Origin: Cryobacterium arcticum
GTDB lineage: Bacteria > Actinomycetota > Actinomycetes > Actinomycetales > Microbacteriaceae
Reading direction: 5' to 3'
Length of the DNA stretch: 64,000 nucleotides
Assembly: GCF_003185895.1 (NCBI RefSeq)
Contig: NZ_QHLY01000009.1
Coordinates: 79,916 to 143,915 of the forward strand
A program made the translations under genes and the position numbers. Each line of letters starts with the position of its first letter. Positions within the stretch are counted from its first letter, which is position 1. Below the pieces are notes generated by a model. The model saw nothing but the letters and a program-made list of their open reading frames with translations. It did not search any database and was not told where the DNA came from. Shown here piece by piece: positions 17,327 to 26,081 of the stretch.

Positions 17327-18838
17327 TTGACGATCACCCCAGTCCCGCACGTGGCTTCCCGAGCAACGCGCGAGCAGCCCATCGGTTATGGGCTCACCGC
17401 GACACTGCTCACCATTGTCTTCGCCGGCCTGATGCCAATCTTCATTCTGACGACCATCCCGTATCCGACCGACCGAGCCATAGTCGGCGACGTGGTGATT
17501 GCCCTGATCATCGTGGCGTTCAGCGGCACTCGCCTGGCGTTCGTGATCGGTAGGGGCCTGCCTACCCTGTTCGCGTTCTCCTTTTGGCTCTTCGTGTACG
17601 TCTTTCTTGCAGTGCCTGCCTTCGCTCAGGTGCTCGCAAGCAAATCGCCAGGGACGACTCCCAACATCAATCTGGGCTACAACACCGAATCGCTCGTGAT
17701 CATCCTTCTCGGCCTGATCGCGTTCGAGGTTGGCGCCTTCTTCGTTTCACGACGACCCACGGCGACCACTCCAGAGAATAAGTCCAAGTCGCGCGGAGCT
17801 CGCTCGGGTCCGCGAGAATTCTCCCGTACGAGAATCACATTGCTGGCCGTAGGCGGATTCACGGTGTGGGTCTATTTCGTGGCGCGGATCGGTCCTGCGA
17901 CGTTTTTCACTAGCCGGGAAACGATGGCGACTATGCGAACCGTGGTTTTCCCCGACCCAACACTGTCTACGATCATTGCTGCGTCGGCATCCATTCCCTT
18001 GCTGGTGTGCGTGCATGCCATGGCTCGCTACCGGCGGGCGGAAGTCGCGGCGGGAGCAAAGAAGCGAAGCTATTCGTTGATGATGCCGATGGCCGCGTTT
18101 GCCGTGATGTTTGCGATCAACATCTTTAGCTCGTCCCGGTACCTGTTCGGAACCATGGCGTTCAGCCTGTTAGTGCTCGTGGGCGCATTCGCGACTCGAG
18201 CACGAATCCGGTGGACCATGACGCTACTAACTGGCGTGTTGCTCTTCGGCTTTCCGCTTTTCTCTATTTTCCGTCGAGAGGCAACACAGACAAACAGTCA
18301 GCTCGGTGCCGGCGCTTTCGTCAACAGCGGTGACTATGACTCGTTTGCGCAGATCAACAACGCCGTCAACTACGTTTCTGTTGAAGGCATCGTGTGGGGT
18401 AAACAGCTTCTTGGACCCCTTGTCTTTTGGGTACCGCGATCGATCTGGCCAGACAAACCAATCGATACCGGGGTATTCATTGCGCAGTTTCGCGGCTATT
18501 CGTTCGAGAACCTGTCTTCGCCGTTCTGGGCTGAAGCGTACCTCAGCGGTGGTTGGGTAGGACTGGTCATCATTTTCGTGCTGCTTGGATATTTCCTGAA
18601 GCGTGCCGACCGGTCCACTCAATTCAATCTGGCGACGGCCGGCGTGTCTGGCGTTGCGGTCGCCATTCTCTCGTTTTACATGCTCATCCTGCTTCGAGGG
18701 TCACTCCTTCAGGCGACCAGCATGCTCGCGGTCATGGTTTTCAGTATCTGGTTTGTCTCGAAACGAGGACCAGTCCACGCCGGCGGACCCAAAGGCGCGT
18801 CAGGGCTGGTGCGCGGCAGGGAATTTTCCAGAACGTAA
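17327..18838 (+). CDS. Wzy-like oligosaccharide repeat-unit polymerase
   Basis: Integral membrane protein of about 503 residues with 10-12 predicted helices, resembling O-antigen/capsule polymerases that join undecaprenyl-linked repeat units on the outer membrane face. Characteristic are the large periplasmic-type loop between late helices containing GPLVFWVPRSIWPDKPIDTG and the ensuing SSPFWAEAYLSGGWVGL, a block common in Wzy/OPS polymerases. Start is uncertain: TTG 17327 has GAGGGG upstream; GTG 17351 is an alternative. No glycosyltransferase gene is in the region, so the repeat unit is made elsewhere. Confidence 0.75.
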   Translation: MTITPVPHVASRATREQPIGYGLTATLLTIVFAGLMPIFILTTIPYPTDRAIVGDVVIALIIVAFSGTRLAFVIGRGLPTLFAFSFWLFVYVFLAVPAFAQVLASKSPGTTPNINLGYNTESLVIILLGLIAFEVGAFFVSRRPTATTPENKSKSRGARSGPREFSRTRITLLAVGGFTVWVYFVARIGPATFFTSRETMATMRTVVFPDPTLSTIIAASASIPLLVCVHAMARYRRAEVAAGAKKRSYSLMMPMAAFAVMFAINIFSSSRYLFGTMAFSLLVLVGAFATRARIRWTMTLLTGVLLFGFPLFSIFRREATQTNSQLGAGAFVNSGDYDSFAQINNAVNYVSVEGIVWGKQLLGPLVFWVPRSIWPDKPIDTGVFIAQFRGYSFENLSSPFWAEAYLSGGWVGLVIIFVLLGYFLKRADRSTQFNLATAGVSGVAVAILSFYMLILLRGSLLQATSMLAVMVFSIWFVSKRGPVHAGGPKGASGLVRGREFSRT

Positions 18839-18859
18839 CCTCCCTGCCGTCTGATCGGC

Positions 18860-18887
18860 ACCCCCATCCGGGGGAGGCCGATAGGGT
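18860..18887 (+). promoter_or_regulatory. Promoter with degenerate G-run element
   Basis: CACCCCCATCCGGGGGAGG resembles the G-run elements upstream of the three previous acyltransferase/SGNH genes, and TAGGGT (18882-18887) lies 6 nt before the ATG at 18894, a leaderless arrangement. Confidence 0.45.
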
Positions 18888-18893
18888 CGAACG

Positions 18894-20081
18894 ATGGGGA
18901 ACAACGCGGGGAATACTCGACCAGAATTTCCGTATTTGGACGGGCTCAGGGGATCCGCGGCAATCGCGGTGGTCCTCTATCATGCCTTCCTGTTCACGGG
19001 GCTCTCCAACGAGTCCACCACGGAACTACCAGTCATCGACCTGGTTGTCGGTTGGGGCTACCTCGGGGTGCCGGTTTTCATAGTGCTCTCTGGCTATGTG
19101 CTCATGCTTCCGACGCTGTCCAATGGATACAAGTTGCGCGGCGGCATGGGACGCTATCTGAAGCGGCGTGCGCGGCGGGTCATTCCGCCCTACTATGCTG
19201 CTCTCATAATTAGCGTTCTCCTGATTCTCTTTGTTCCCGTGATGCAGCAGCAATCGGGGACCCAATGGGACACCAAACTGCCGATGACTGTGCCCAGCGT
19301 GGTGAGTCATTTCCTGCTGATCCATGATTTTTCACCGGACTGGATCGGCGCTATCAATGGGCCCCTCTGGAGCGTCGCGGTTGAGGCGCAGATCTACATC
19401 CTGTTCCCACTCGTGCTGCTGCCGCTGTGGCGCATGTTAGGACCCCGGTGGGTCGTCGCGGGCGCCGTGGTTGTCTCGCTCTCCCCAGTCTTCACAGGAA
19501 TCGGCGTTTGGGCCCACCCGTGGCTGGTGGGCATCTTTGCTCTAGGGATGTGGTCGGCGCAGGTCACCATGAGTCCGAAAAGGAACAGATGGGTCGGTCC
19601 GCTGTTCGTTCTGTTCGGTGCGCTGACCATGGTCGCGATCGTGGCGACGAAGGCGTTTGACATTCGCTCATTGGGCCTGATCGAGATTTGCGCGGGTGGG
19701 GTCGTGGCAGCCGGCTTGGCCTGGGCAGGACAAAGGGTTGTGGCTGGTTCAACGCCCTGGATTGTCAGGCCGTTTCAGACCCGCCCGATGATTCGACTCG
19801 GTCTGTTTTCTTACAGCGTGTATCTGTTGCATAGTCCGCTCCTTGCGTTGGCAAACCTGCTCTTACTGCCGATGGAACTGCCGATCGGGGCGCACTGGGC
19901 GATCATGACGTTCGCGATCGCCCCGGTCGTCGTGGCCATTTGTTACGGGTTCTTCCTCCTCGTCGAAAAGAACTTTCTCAATTCCCGTCAACGTCAAGCC
20001 ACGCTCGAGTTGGAGGAGCACACAACGGCGGACGCTGAATCGGGAGATCCTTCGGTGCGTGCCGAATCAAACTCGCGCTGA
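18894..20081 (+). CDS. Acyltransferase-3 family membrane protein
   Basis: Membrane O-acyltransferase of 395 residues with about ten helices. The family signature is clear: FPYLDGLRGSAAIAVVLYHAF (Arg and His), GYLGVPVFIVLSGYVLMLP, the basic cluster YLKRRARRVIPPYYAAL, and PLWSVAVEAQIYILFPL. Likely acylates a surface glycan together with the neighbouring enzymes. Last gene of the low-GC polysaccharide region; a hydrophilic tail of about 35 residues faces the cytoplasm. Confidence 0.87.
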   Translation: MGNNAGNTRPEFPYLDGLRGSAAIAVVLYHAFLFTGLSNESTTELPVIDLVVGWGYLGVPVFIVLSGYVLMLPTLSNGYKLRGGMGRYLKRRARRVIPPYYAALIISVLLILFVPVMQQQSGTQWDTKLPMTVPSVVSHFLLIHDFSPDWIGAINGPLWSVAVEAQIYILFPLVLLPLWRMLGPRWVVAGAVVVSLSPVFTGIGVWAHPWLVGIFALGMWSAQVTMSPKRNRWVGPLFVLFGALTMVAIVATKAFDIRSLGLIEICAGGVVAAGLAWAGQRVVAGSTPWIVRPFQTRPMIRLGLFSYSVYLLHSPLLALANLLLLPMELPIGAHWAIMTFAIAPVVVAICYGFFLLVEKNFLNSRQRQATLELEEHTTADAESGDPSVRAESNSR

Positions 20082-20107
20082 CATCCACTGCCGTGGTGAA
20101 ATCAGTT

Positions 20108-20593
20108 ATGGCTGAGAGCGGACGCGGACGAGTAATGACGGACGCGGCGGCGCGCGGGCTCGACATCGAGATCGTGGAACGACCTGCGGCGGACAGCTTG
20201 GAGAGCGCGGCGCGGCTACTGGGCCTTGAGCCTGCCGGCATTGTGAAGTCTCTGGTGGTCAGGCGGCACGACGGCGATTACATCTTCGTGTTGGTGCCAG
20301 GCGACCGGCAGATCAGCTGGGCGAAGCTGCGCGCGCTGGTGGGGGTCAACAAACTGTCGCTGCCGCACGAAGACCTCGCCCTGGTCGCCACCGGCTACGC
20401 CCGCGGCACGATCACACCGCTGGGCAGCACGACTGCCTGGCCGGTGTACGCCGACGAACGGATGCGCGGCACCCGGGTGGCGATGGGGGCGGGGGAGCAT
20501 GGCTACTCGGCGTTCGTGGATGCGGATGCGCTGATTGAGGCCTATGGGGCGACGGTCGCGGACATTACTGATGCGCTGAAGCCGCGGTCGTAA
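20108..20593 (+). CDS. YbaK/EbsC-family aminoacyl-tRNA deacylase
   Basis: Editing-domain protein of 161 residues, likely hydrolysing mischarged aminoacyl-tRNA (Cys-tRNA(Pro) type) in trans. The fold markers are present: the conserved Lys in AGIVKSLVVR, DYIFVLVPGDRQISWAKL, the Gly-rich ATGYARGTITPLGS, and MGAGEHGYSAFVDADALIEA. ATG at 20108 is preferred over two GTG codons just upstream because GGTGA lies at ribosome-site distance. High GC again, so the accessory region ends before it. Convergent with the ABC transporter operon. Confidence 0.88.
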   Translation: MAESGRGRVMTDAAARGLDIEIVERPAADSLESAARLLGLEPAGIVKSLVVRRHDGDYIFVLVPGDRQISWAKLRALVGVNKLSLPHEDLALVATGYARGTITPLGSTTAWPVYADERMRGTRVAMGAGEHGYSAFVDADALIEAYGATVADITDALKPRS

Positions 20594-20611
20594 GACCGGT
20601 GCTCATGCACG

Positions 20612-21703
20612 TCACCGGGTCTCGACAAGCTCGACCAGCGCACGGGCGGCGTCGTAGAACATCGCCCGGCGGATGCCGACCACAACGGTTTCACCCACCA
20701 GGTAGCGGCGGCCGGGTACCCGGCAGCGCACGCTGATGCCCTGCCAGGTGACGACGATATCGTTGCTGGCGCGGCCGTAGAGCGAGGACGCCACCACGGC
20801 ATCCGTCGGGGCGCCCGTGCCCGGCTCAAGGGTGATGTCTTCGGGCAGCACGGCGATCATGCCGGCGCCTGAGAGCGCATCGGCGCCCGAGCCGACATCG
20901 AGCAGGTGAGCGGGCACGGCGCAGGGATGGTCCGTGGCGACGAAGCCGTTTCGGTCGCGGTCGCCGGGGAAGATCGTGGCATCGCTGAGGAACCGGGCCA
21001 CCTCCGCGGTGACCGGCCGGGTGACCAGCTCCACCGGGCTGCCGACCTGCTGGATGCGGCCGCCGTCGAGCACCACCACCCGGTCGGCCAGGGCGAGGGC
21101 CTCTTCGCGGTCGTGGGTGACGTGCACCACCGTGAGGCCGATCGAGCGGGTGAGCGACTGCAACTCGAGCCGCAGACTGTCGCGCAGCGGTTCGTCCAGC
21201 GCGGAGAGGGCCTCGTCGAGCAGCAGCACACGAGGGCGGCCCACGATCGCCCGGGCCAGCGCCACCCGCTGCCGCTGGCCGCCGGAGAGAGTGGCCGGGT
21301 TGCGCTGCTCGAAACCGGTCAGGCCCACCAGCTGCATGACCTCAGCGACCCGCTGAGTCCGTTCGGCGCGGGGGACCCTGGCCAGCACGAGCGGGTAGGC
21401 GATGTTGCGCTCGACGCTCCAGTGCGGCCACACCGCGTGCTGCTGGAAGACCATGCCGAGGCCGCGCTTTTCTGGCGCGACCAGGGTGGAACGGTCGGCG
21501 ACGAGCGTGTCGTCGAGCCGGATCGAACCGGCGGTGGGGGTGAGGAACCCCGCGATGGCGCGCAGCAGGGTGGTCTTGCCTGAGCCGGACGGCCCGACCA
21601 GGGCCACGAACTCGCCGTCGGCGATGGCGAGGTTGATGTTCTCGAGGCCGACGGTGCCGTCGGGGTAGACGAGGCCGACATCCGTGAGTGTGACTGAAGA
21701 CAT
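20612..21703 (-). CDS. ABC importer ATP-binding protein (FbpC/PotA type)
   Basis: Cytoplasmic ATPase of 363 residues that energises the importer encoded just upstream. Walker A GPSGSGKTT, Q-loop in VFQQHAVWPH, signature LSGGQRQRVALARA, Walker B VLLLDEALSALDEP, and H-loop VTHDREEA are all present; a C-terminal TOBE-like regulatory domain (about 270-355) follows. Preceded by AAAGGA and separated by 15 nt from the permease gene, so it is the last gene of the operon. Annotated in relatives as iron(III)-type, but the operon context argues for an organophosphate. Confidence 0.9.
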   Translation of the reverse strand: MSSVTLTDVGLVYPDGTVGLENINLAIADGEFVALVGPSGSGKTTLLRAIAGFLTPTAGSIRLDDTLVADRSTLVAPEKRGLGMVFQQHAVWPHWSVERNIAYPLVLARVPRAERTQRVAEVMQLVGLTGFEQRNPATLSGGQRQRVALARAIVGRPRVLLLDEALSALDEPLRDSLRLELQSLTRSIGLTVVHVTHDREEALALADRVVVLDGGRIQQVGSPVELVTRPVTAEVARFLSDATIFPGDRDRNGFVATDHPCAVPAHLLDVGSGADALSGAGMIAVLPEDITLEPGTGAPTDAVVASSLYGRASNDIVVTWQGISVRCRVPGRRYLVGETVVVGIRRAMFYDAARALVELVETR

Positions 21704-21718
21704 GGAGGTCCTTTGCAG

Positions 21719-23425
21719 TTAGCGGGCCCGGCGGGCGGCGAGGCCGAGGCCGGCCAACCCGACGAGAGTGATGATGAGGGAGAGCGCCGACGCGGCGTTG
21801 TACGCGCCGGCCTGCTGCAGGCTGAAGATGTTCACGCCCAACGTTTGTGCGCCCGGCGCGAGCAGCAGCACCGAGATGGTGAGTTCCCGCACCGCCGTGA
21901 GCACCACCAGGATGCTGCCGGCGATCGCCGCCGGCACCGCCATGCGCCAGGAGATGTCGAACAGGGCCCGCAACCGGGTGGCTCCGGAAATACGCGCGGC
22001 CTCCTCCGCGGTCATCGGGGTGGCCTTCAGCGGCGCGCTCACCGACTGCACCACGATCGCGATGAACGCCATCACGTAGGCGCAGAGGATCAGCCACGGG
22101 GTGTTGAACAGGCCGATCCGCGGGGCGATGATGAGCCAGCCGACGGCGATGACAAGCCCGGGAATGGCCTGTGGCAGCATCGCGAGGGTCTTCAGCGCCG
22201 TGTTCGACCGGGCCCGGGTGCGAGTGACGACGGTGCCGATGGCCAACCCGAGCACGCCACAGATCAGCCCGGCCAGCACCGACAGCATGACCGAGTTCAT
22301 GGCGCCGGTGAGGGTGGACGGGGCGCTGGTGGCCCGCACGATGTTGTCGAGGGTGAGGTTCTGCCAGGTGAGTGGCACCCCGGGCGCGGGCAACAGGGCT
22401 TGGCTGAGCAGCGCGCAGAGCGGCAACAGGGTGATCACCAACACCCCCAGCCAGGTGGCCATGGTCAATGGAAGCCGGGCCACGCCGAGTGGGAGCAACT
22501 GCACGGCCGACGATGAGGCGTCCAGTTCGAACCGGGAGCGGGAGACGAGCACGTCGATCACCATCGCGGCCGCGGCGATCAGCAACAGCACCACGCCGAT
22601 GGTGGAGATCACCTCGAGCGGCGATTCCACCGTGCCGGATTGGATGTAGCGGTAGATCAGGGTGGACAGGGTGACGTATCGCTCGGGCAGCCCGATGATC
22701 GACGGGATGCCGAAGTCAGCCAGGTTGCCCACCGCCACCAGGGTGAACGCTGAGAGCATCGCGGGGCGGAGCAGCGGCAGGGTGATGGTGCGGACCGCCC
22801 GCACCGCGGACGCTCCGGAGATGCGGGCGGCCTGCTCGAGGTCGGTGGGGATGCGCCGGAGGGCTGCCGACACGATGATGTAGACCACCGGGTAGGAGTG
22901 GATGGCGAGCAGGAAGACCACGCCGTCGCCGCCGTAGATGTTCCACAACGGCCCGCCGAACCAGGTCGTCCAGGCCACATTGGCCGGGCCGGTGGGGCCG
23001 GCGATGCTGATCCACGCGATCGCGCCGACGAACGGCGGCACCAGCAGCGGGGTGAGCGCGAACAGGCGCAGCGCCTTGCGGCCGCGAAGGTCGGTGCGGT
23101 CCAGCAGGAGGGCGAGCGCGGTGCCGGCGGCCACGGCGAGAGTGGCGGAGAGCACCGCGGAGACCATACTGTTCAGGCCGGCCTGGAGCACGTCGCCCTC
23201 CAGTAGCAGGGGCAGGTGGTTGGCGGAGAAGGCGAGCACCACGATGGCGCCGAGCGGCAAGAGCACCACGGCGGCGCATACCAGCCAGAGGGCGAGGCGG
23301 AGCAGGTCGATGCCGGCGCCGGTGCGGGCATCCGTTCGCGGGCGGACGGATGGCTGAGGAAAGCGGGAACGGGCCCGGTCGAGAACGACCGGGCCCGCAC
23401 CTGACGCTTTACTGGAAGAGCTCAT
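21719..23425 (-). CDS. ABC importer permease, double-length (FbpB/PhnV type)
   Basis: Integral membrane channel of 568 residues, two fused permease domains with about 12 helices. Each half has an EAA-type ATPase-contact loop: EQAARISGASAVRAVRTITLP and EEAARISGATRLRALFDISW (shown to 20 residues each: QAARISGASAVRAVRTITLP; EEAARISGATRLRALFDISW). This double form is usual in Fe(III), putrescine-like and 2-aminoethylphosphonate importers. It overlaps the binding-protein gene by 17 nt. Confidence 0.92.
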   Translation of the reverse strand: MSSSSKASGAGPVVLDRARSRFPQPSVRPRTDARTGAGIDLLRLALWLVCAAVVLLPLGAIVVLAFSANHLPLLLEGDVLQAGLNSMVSAVLSATLAVAAGTALALLLDRTDLRGRKALRLFALTPLLVPPFVGAIAWISIAGPTGPANVAWTTWFGGPLWNIYGGDGVVFLLAIHSYPVVYIIVSAALRRIPTDLEQAARISGASAVRAVRTITLPLLRPAMLSAFTLVAVGNLADFGIPSIIGLPERYVTLSTLIYRYIQSGTVESPLEVISTIGVVLLLIAAAAMVIDVLVSRSRFELDASSSAVQLLPLGVARLPLTMATWLGVLVITLLPLCALLSQALLPAPGVPLTWQNLTLDNIVRATSAPSTLTGAMNSVMLSVLAGLICGVLGLAIGTVVTRTRARSNTALKTLAMLPQAIPGLVIAVGWLIIAPRIGLFNTPWLILCAYVMAFIAIVVQSVSAPLKATPMTAEEAARISGATRLRALFDISWRMAVPAAIAGSILVVLTAVRELTISVLLLAPGAQTLGVNIFSLQQAGAYNAASALSLIITLVGLAGLGLAARRAR

Positions 23426-24449
23426 TGAACCGCGCGACAGCCGCGGCCTTGGTGTCGGCGATCACGTCGAGGTCGGGGGTGAGGATCTCGATGTCATCCA
23501 TGGCCGGGGCGCCGTCGGGAGTGCCGACGTCGTTGCGCACCGGCAGGTAGGACTGCTCCACGGCCAGCTCCTGGCCCGCGGCGCTGACGAGGTAGTCCAC
23601 GAACGCCTCAGACGCGGCCTCCTCGTCGGTGCTGGCGAAGATGCCCACCGGCTGGGAGACGTAGGGCACACCCTCGGTGGGGTAGGCCACGTCGATGGGG
23701 GAGCCGGCGGCCTTGAGCTCACGCACCAGGTAGTCCACCACCACGCCGACGGGCTGGGTGCCCGCGGCGACGGCCTGCGAGACCGGTCCGTTGCTGTCAG
23801 CGATGACCGGCTTGTTCTTGGCCAGGTCCACGAGCCACTCGTCGCCGAGGTCGGCGTTGTCGAGCCAGACCGCGGCGTTGTAGGCGGCCGCACCGGAGAC
23901 ATCCGGGTTGGGCATGGTGATCTGGCCGGCGTAGGCCGGGTCGGTGAGGTCGGCCCAGGAGGTGGGCGGGGTGTCGATCACGCCGGTGTTGTAAGCGATG
24001 ACGGTGGGGATGATGCGGGTGCCCACGTAGAAACCGTCGGGGTCGACGACGTCCTGGTTGAGCGACTCGACGTCGGCGGGCGTGTATGCCAGCAGCAGGT
24101 CGTCGGCCTTGTAGCCCTCGAAGGTGGCGGAGTCGGCGGCCAGGAGGATGTCTGCCTGCACGTCGCCGGTGGTGCGTTCGGCTTCGATACGGGCGGTGAG
24201 GTCGCCGGTGCCGGCGCGGAAGACCTCGACGGTGACGTCGGGCTGAGTCTCGTTGAACGCCGCCACGATGGCGTCGATCTTCTCCTGCGGTTCGGAGGTG
24301 TAAACGGTGATGGTCGCCGGTTCCAGCGCGGCGGCCGCGGAGGCCTCCGGGGTGTTTTCGGCGGTGGCTGCGGGGGTGGAGCAGCCGGCCAGGGTGAGGC
24401 CGAGAACCACGAGAGTGGCGACGCCGGCGACCTTGGGTGTGCGTGACAT
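23409..24449 (-). CDS. Extracellular solute-binding lipoprotein (FbpA/PhnS type)
   Basis: High-affinity binding protein of the importer, 346 residues. Signal peptide with lipobox LAGC (VVLGLTLAGCST) predicts a lipid-anchored protein on the outer membrane face. The mature part is a class-II periplasmic-binding fold with ITVYTSEPQEKIDAIVAAF at the N-terminus and DILLAADSATFEG, as in Fe(III)/phosphonate binders. The tyrosine pair that ligands iron in FbpA is not evident, so iron is doubtful. ATG at 24449 follows AAGGA; a much longer reading upstream is rejected as antisense to the phosphodiesterase gene. Confidence 0.9.
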   Translation of the reverse strand: MSRTPKVAGVATLVVLGLTLAGCSTPAATAENTPEASAAAALEPATITVYTSEPQEKIDAIVAAFNETQPDVTVEVFRAGTGDLTARIEAERTTGDVQADILLAADSATFEGYKADDLLLAYTPADVESLNQDVVDPDGFYVGTRIIPTVIAYNTGVIDTPPTSWADLTDPAYAGQITMPNPDVSGAAAYNAAVWLDNADLGDEWLVDLAKNKPVIADSNGPVSQAVAAGTQPVGVVVDYLVRELKAAGSPIDVAYPTEGVPYVSQPVGIFASTDEEAASEAFVDYLVSAAGQELAVEQSYLPVRNDVGTPDGAPAMDDIEILTPDLDVIADTKAAAVARFNELFQ

Positions 24450-24457
24450 TGGATTCC

Positions 24458-25264
24458 TTATCGAGTGGGTGTGCTGGAGAGGGCGGACACGGGAGTGGAG
24501 AAGAGCGGATGCGCGGCCTGCAGGCTCACGGGGGCGGAGCTGACCTGGTCGGCGGTGAGCTGCACGAGGGAGAACATGGCCAGGTCGTGGCCACTGACCG
24601 CGGCCGGGCCGGCGTTCATCACCTGGTGGTACGCCAACGACGGGCCCACCGAGACGGGCAGGCCCGCGAAGAGGGAGGTCATCGGGTGGTGATAATGCCC
24701 GGCCAGGATGAGGCGGGTGTCTGAGCCGTGCAGGGCCTGGGCGAGCAGCTGCGGGTCGCGCAGGCCGATCTTCGACAGGGTGGGCAGCGGGGACGGCGCC
24801 GGGGAGTGGTGCAGCGCGACGACGGTGCCCATCCCGAACGGTTCGGCCACCGTGGCGCTGAGCCAATCGAGCTGCTCAGCCTCGAGCGCGCCGGTGCGAG
24901 AATCCAGCAGCACGAGCCGGATCGGCCCGACGGTGACGACCCGGTAGTGCCCATCATGGTGCCCGGTGAGGGCGCGGGCCGGCTCGTCGGCGTCGTGGTT
25001 GCCGAGCACGGTGAACACCGGCGCACCCACCATCTCGCCGAGCCGACGCAGGGCCGCGTCGACCTTGGCGTATGCGGCCCAGTGGCCACGCTGCACCAGG
25101 TCGCCGGTGACGACGACGGCTTCGGGAGTGACGCCGGCCGCGACGACGTACTCGCCCACCTCGGTGAGCCGGGCCAGGCCGTCGACCTGGCCGTAGAGCA
25201 GCTCGCCGGCGGTGGCGTGCACGTCGCTGAGATGCAGGATGGTGAACTTCGACGCGTCACGCAT
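24458..25264 (-). CDS. Metallophosphoesterase (CpdA-like phosphodiesterase)
   Basis: Cytoplasmic class III phosphodiesterase, 268 residues. The five metal-binding blocks are present in order: LSDVHATAGE (D, H), VVVTGDLVQRG (GD), TVLGNHDAD (GNHD), VALHHSPAP (H) and ILAGHYHHP (GHxH). It hydrolyses a phosphodiester; cAMP is one possible substrate but the surrounding importer and phosphatase suggest an imported phosphodiester. Starts 8 nt inside the end of the tyrosine phosphatase gene, so both are coupled. Confidence 0.88.
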   Translation of the reverse strand: MRDASKFTILHLSDVHATAGELLYGQVDGLARLTEVGEYVVAAGVTPEAVVVTGDLVQRGHWAAYAKVDAALRRLGEMVGAPVFTVLGNHDADEPARALTGHHDGHYRVVTVGPIRLVLLDSRTGALEAEQLDWLSATVAEPFGMGTVVALHHSPAPSPLPTLSKIGLRDPQLLAQALHGSDTRLILAGHYHHPMTSLFAGLPVSVGPSLAYHQVMNAGPAAVSGHDLAMFSLVQLTADQVSSAPVSLQAAHPLFSTPVSALSSTPTR

Positions 25265-25946
25265 GGGCCACCGCCGCCAGGTTCTCGCGCAGCGCCGTCA
25301 ACTGACCGGTGGTGAGACCGTGCCGGCGAAGGTAGACCACCGGCCCGCCGAGCGCGGCGAGAGTGGCGAGGGCGTGCCGCATCGCCTCCGGCGGGCTGTC
25401 CAGGTGCAGGCGCAGGGAACGGGTGCGGGCATCCGCGGTGAGGTTGAGGCCGTGCAGTGCGCTTTCGGCGTGGGCGGTGCGATATGGGCGCACGACCGCG
25501 CCGGAGCGGGCGTAGTCAGCCACGATGTCGGCGTCGCTGTGGCCGGCGGCGGCCAGGGCGAGCGCCACCACCAGGCCGGTGCGATCCTTGCCCGCGGTGC
25601 AATGCACGAGCGCCGGGCCGGGCGCGTCGGCTATTGCGGCGACGGCCTCTGTCAGTTCGGCACCGCGTTCGCGCAGTAAGAAGTCGTAGACCGACTCGAG
25701 GTCGCCGGTTTGTGGTGGGCCGTCCGGCAGGCGGTACAGCGGAACGGCGGTGACCGGGCGGCCGTGGCGGGGCATGCCGCGCTCGCCGGGTTCGCGCAGG
25801 TCGATGACCAGCTGGATGCCCAGCGTGGCCAGCTGGTCGGCGCCGGCCGGACTGACCTCGTCGAGAGTGGCCGAACGGGCGAGCCCGCCCTCGCGGCCGC
25901 CGCTCCAGCGAGCGTTGTAGCTGCCCGCGATATCAATTCCAGCCAT
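25257..25946 (-). CDS. Tyrosine-type protein/phosphoester phosphatase
   Basis: Phosphatase of 229 residues with the Cys-based P-loop HCTAGKDRTG (C nucleophile, R phosphate binder), and the N-terminal block QLVIDLREPGERG typical of the Y_phosphatase3 (MptpB-like) family. Such enzymes can act on phosphotyrosine but also on phosphoinositides and other small phosphoesters. ATG at 25946 has GGAAGGG 6 nt upstream; ATG 25961 is possible but lacks a good site. First gene of the importer operon, directly downstream of the palindrome at 25967. Confidence 0.85.
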   Translation of the reverse strand: MAGIDIAGSYNARWSGGREGGLARSATLDEVSPAGADQLATLGIQLVIDLREPGERGMPRHGRPVTAVPLYRLPDGPPQTGDLESVYDFLLRERGAELTEAVAAIADAPGPALVHCTAGKDRTGLVVALALAAAGHSDADIVADYARSGAVVRPYRTAHAESALHGLNLTADARTRSLRLHLDSPPEAMRHALATLAALGGPVVYLRRHGLTTGQLTALRENLAAVAHA

Positions 25947-25966
25947 GACCGGCCCTTCCATTTCTT

Positions 25967-25987
25967 CGTTTCATAACTGATGAAACG
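25967..25987. promoter_or_regulatory. Palindromic operator, likely RpiR site
   Basis: Perfect inverted repeat: CGTTTCAT (25967-25974), 5-nt centre AACTG, ATGAAACG (25980-25987). It lies between rpiR and the phosphatase/importer operon, about 20 nt from the first start codon, where it would overlap the promoter. Confidence 0.7.
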
Positions 25988-26081
25988 TCGTTACAGAAAG
26001 AGAATGCTGGGGGCAGGTGAACGGTCGGTTGACGGCGAGCGACGGCGACGTCAACATCGGGCGACGCCGCCCGGTCGAGGA

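Noticed and set aside
20612..24449. Confident iron(III) uptake system
   Set aside because: Fold is of that type, but no iron-ligand Tyr pair is evident and the operon carries phosphoester hydrolases, so the iron label was not used.
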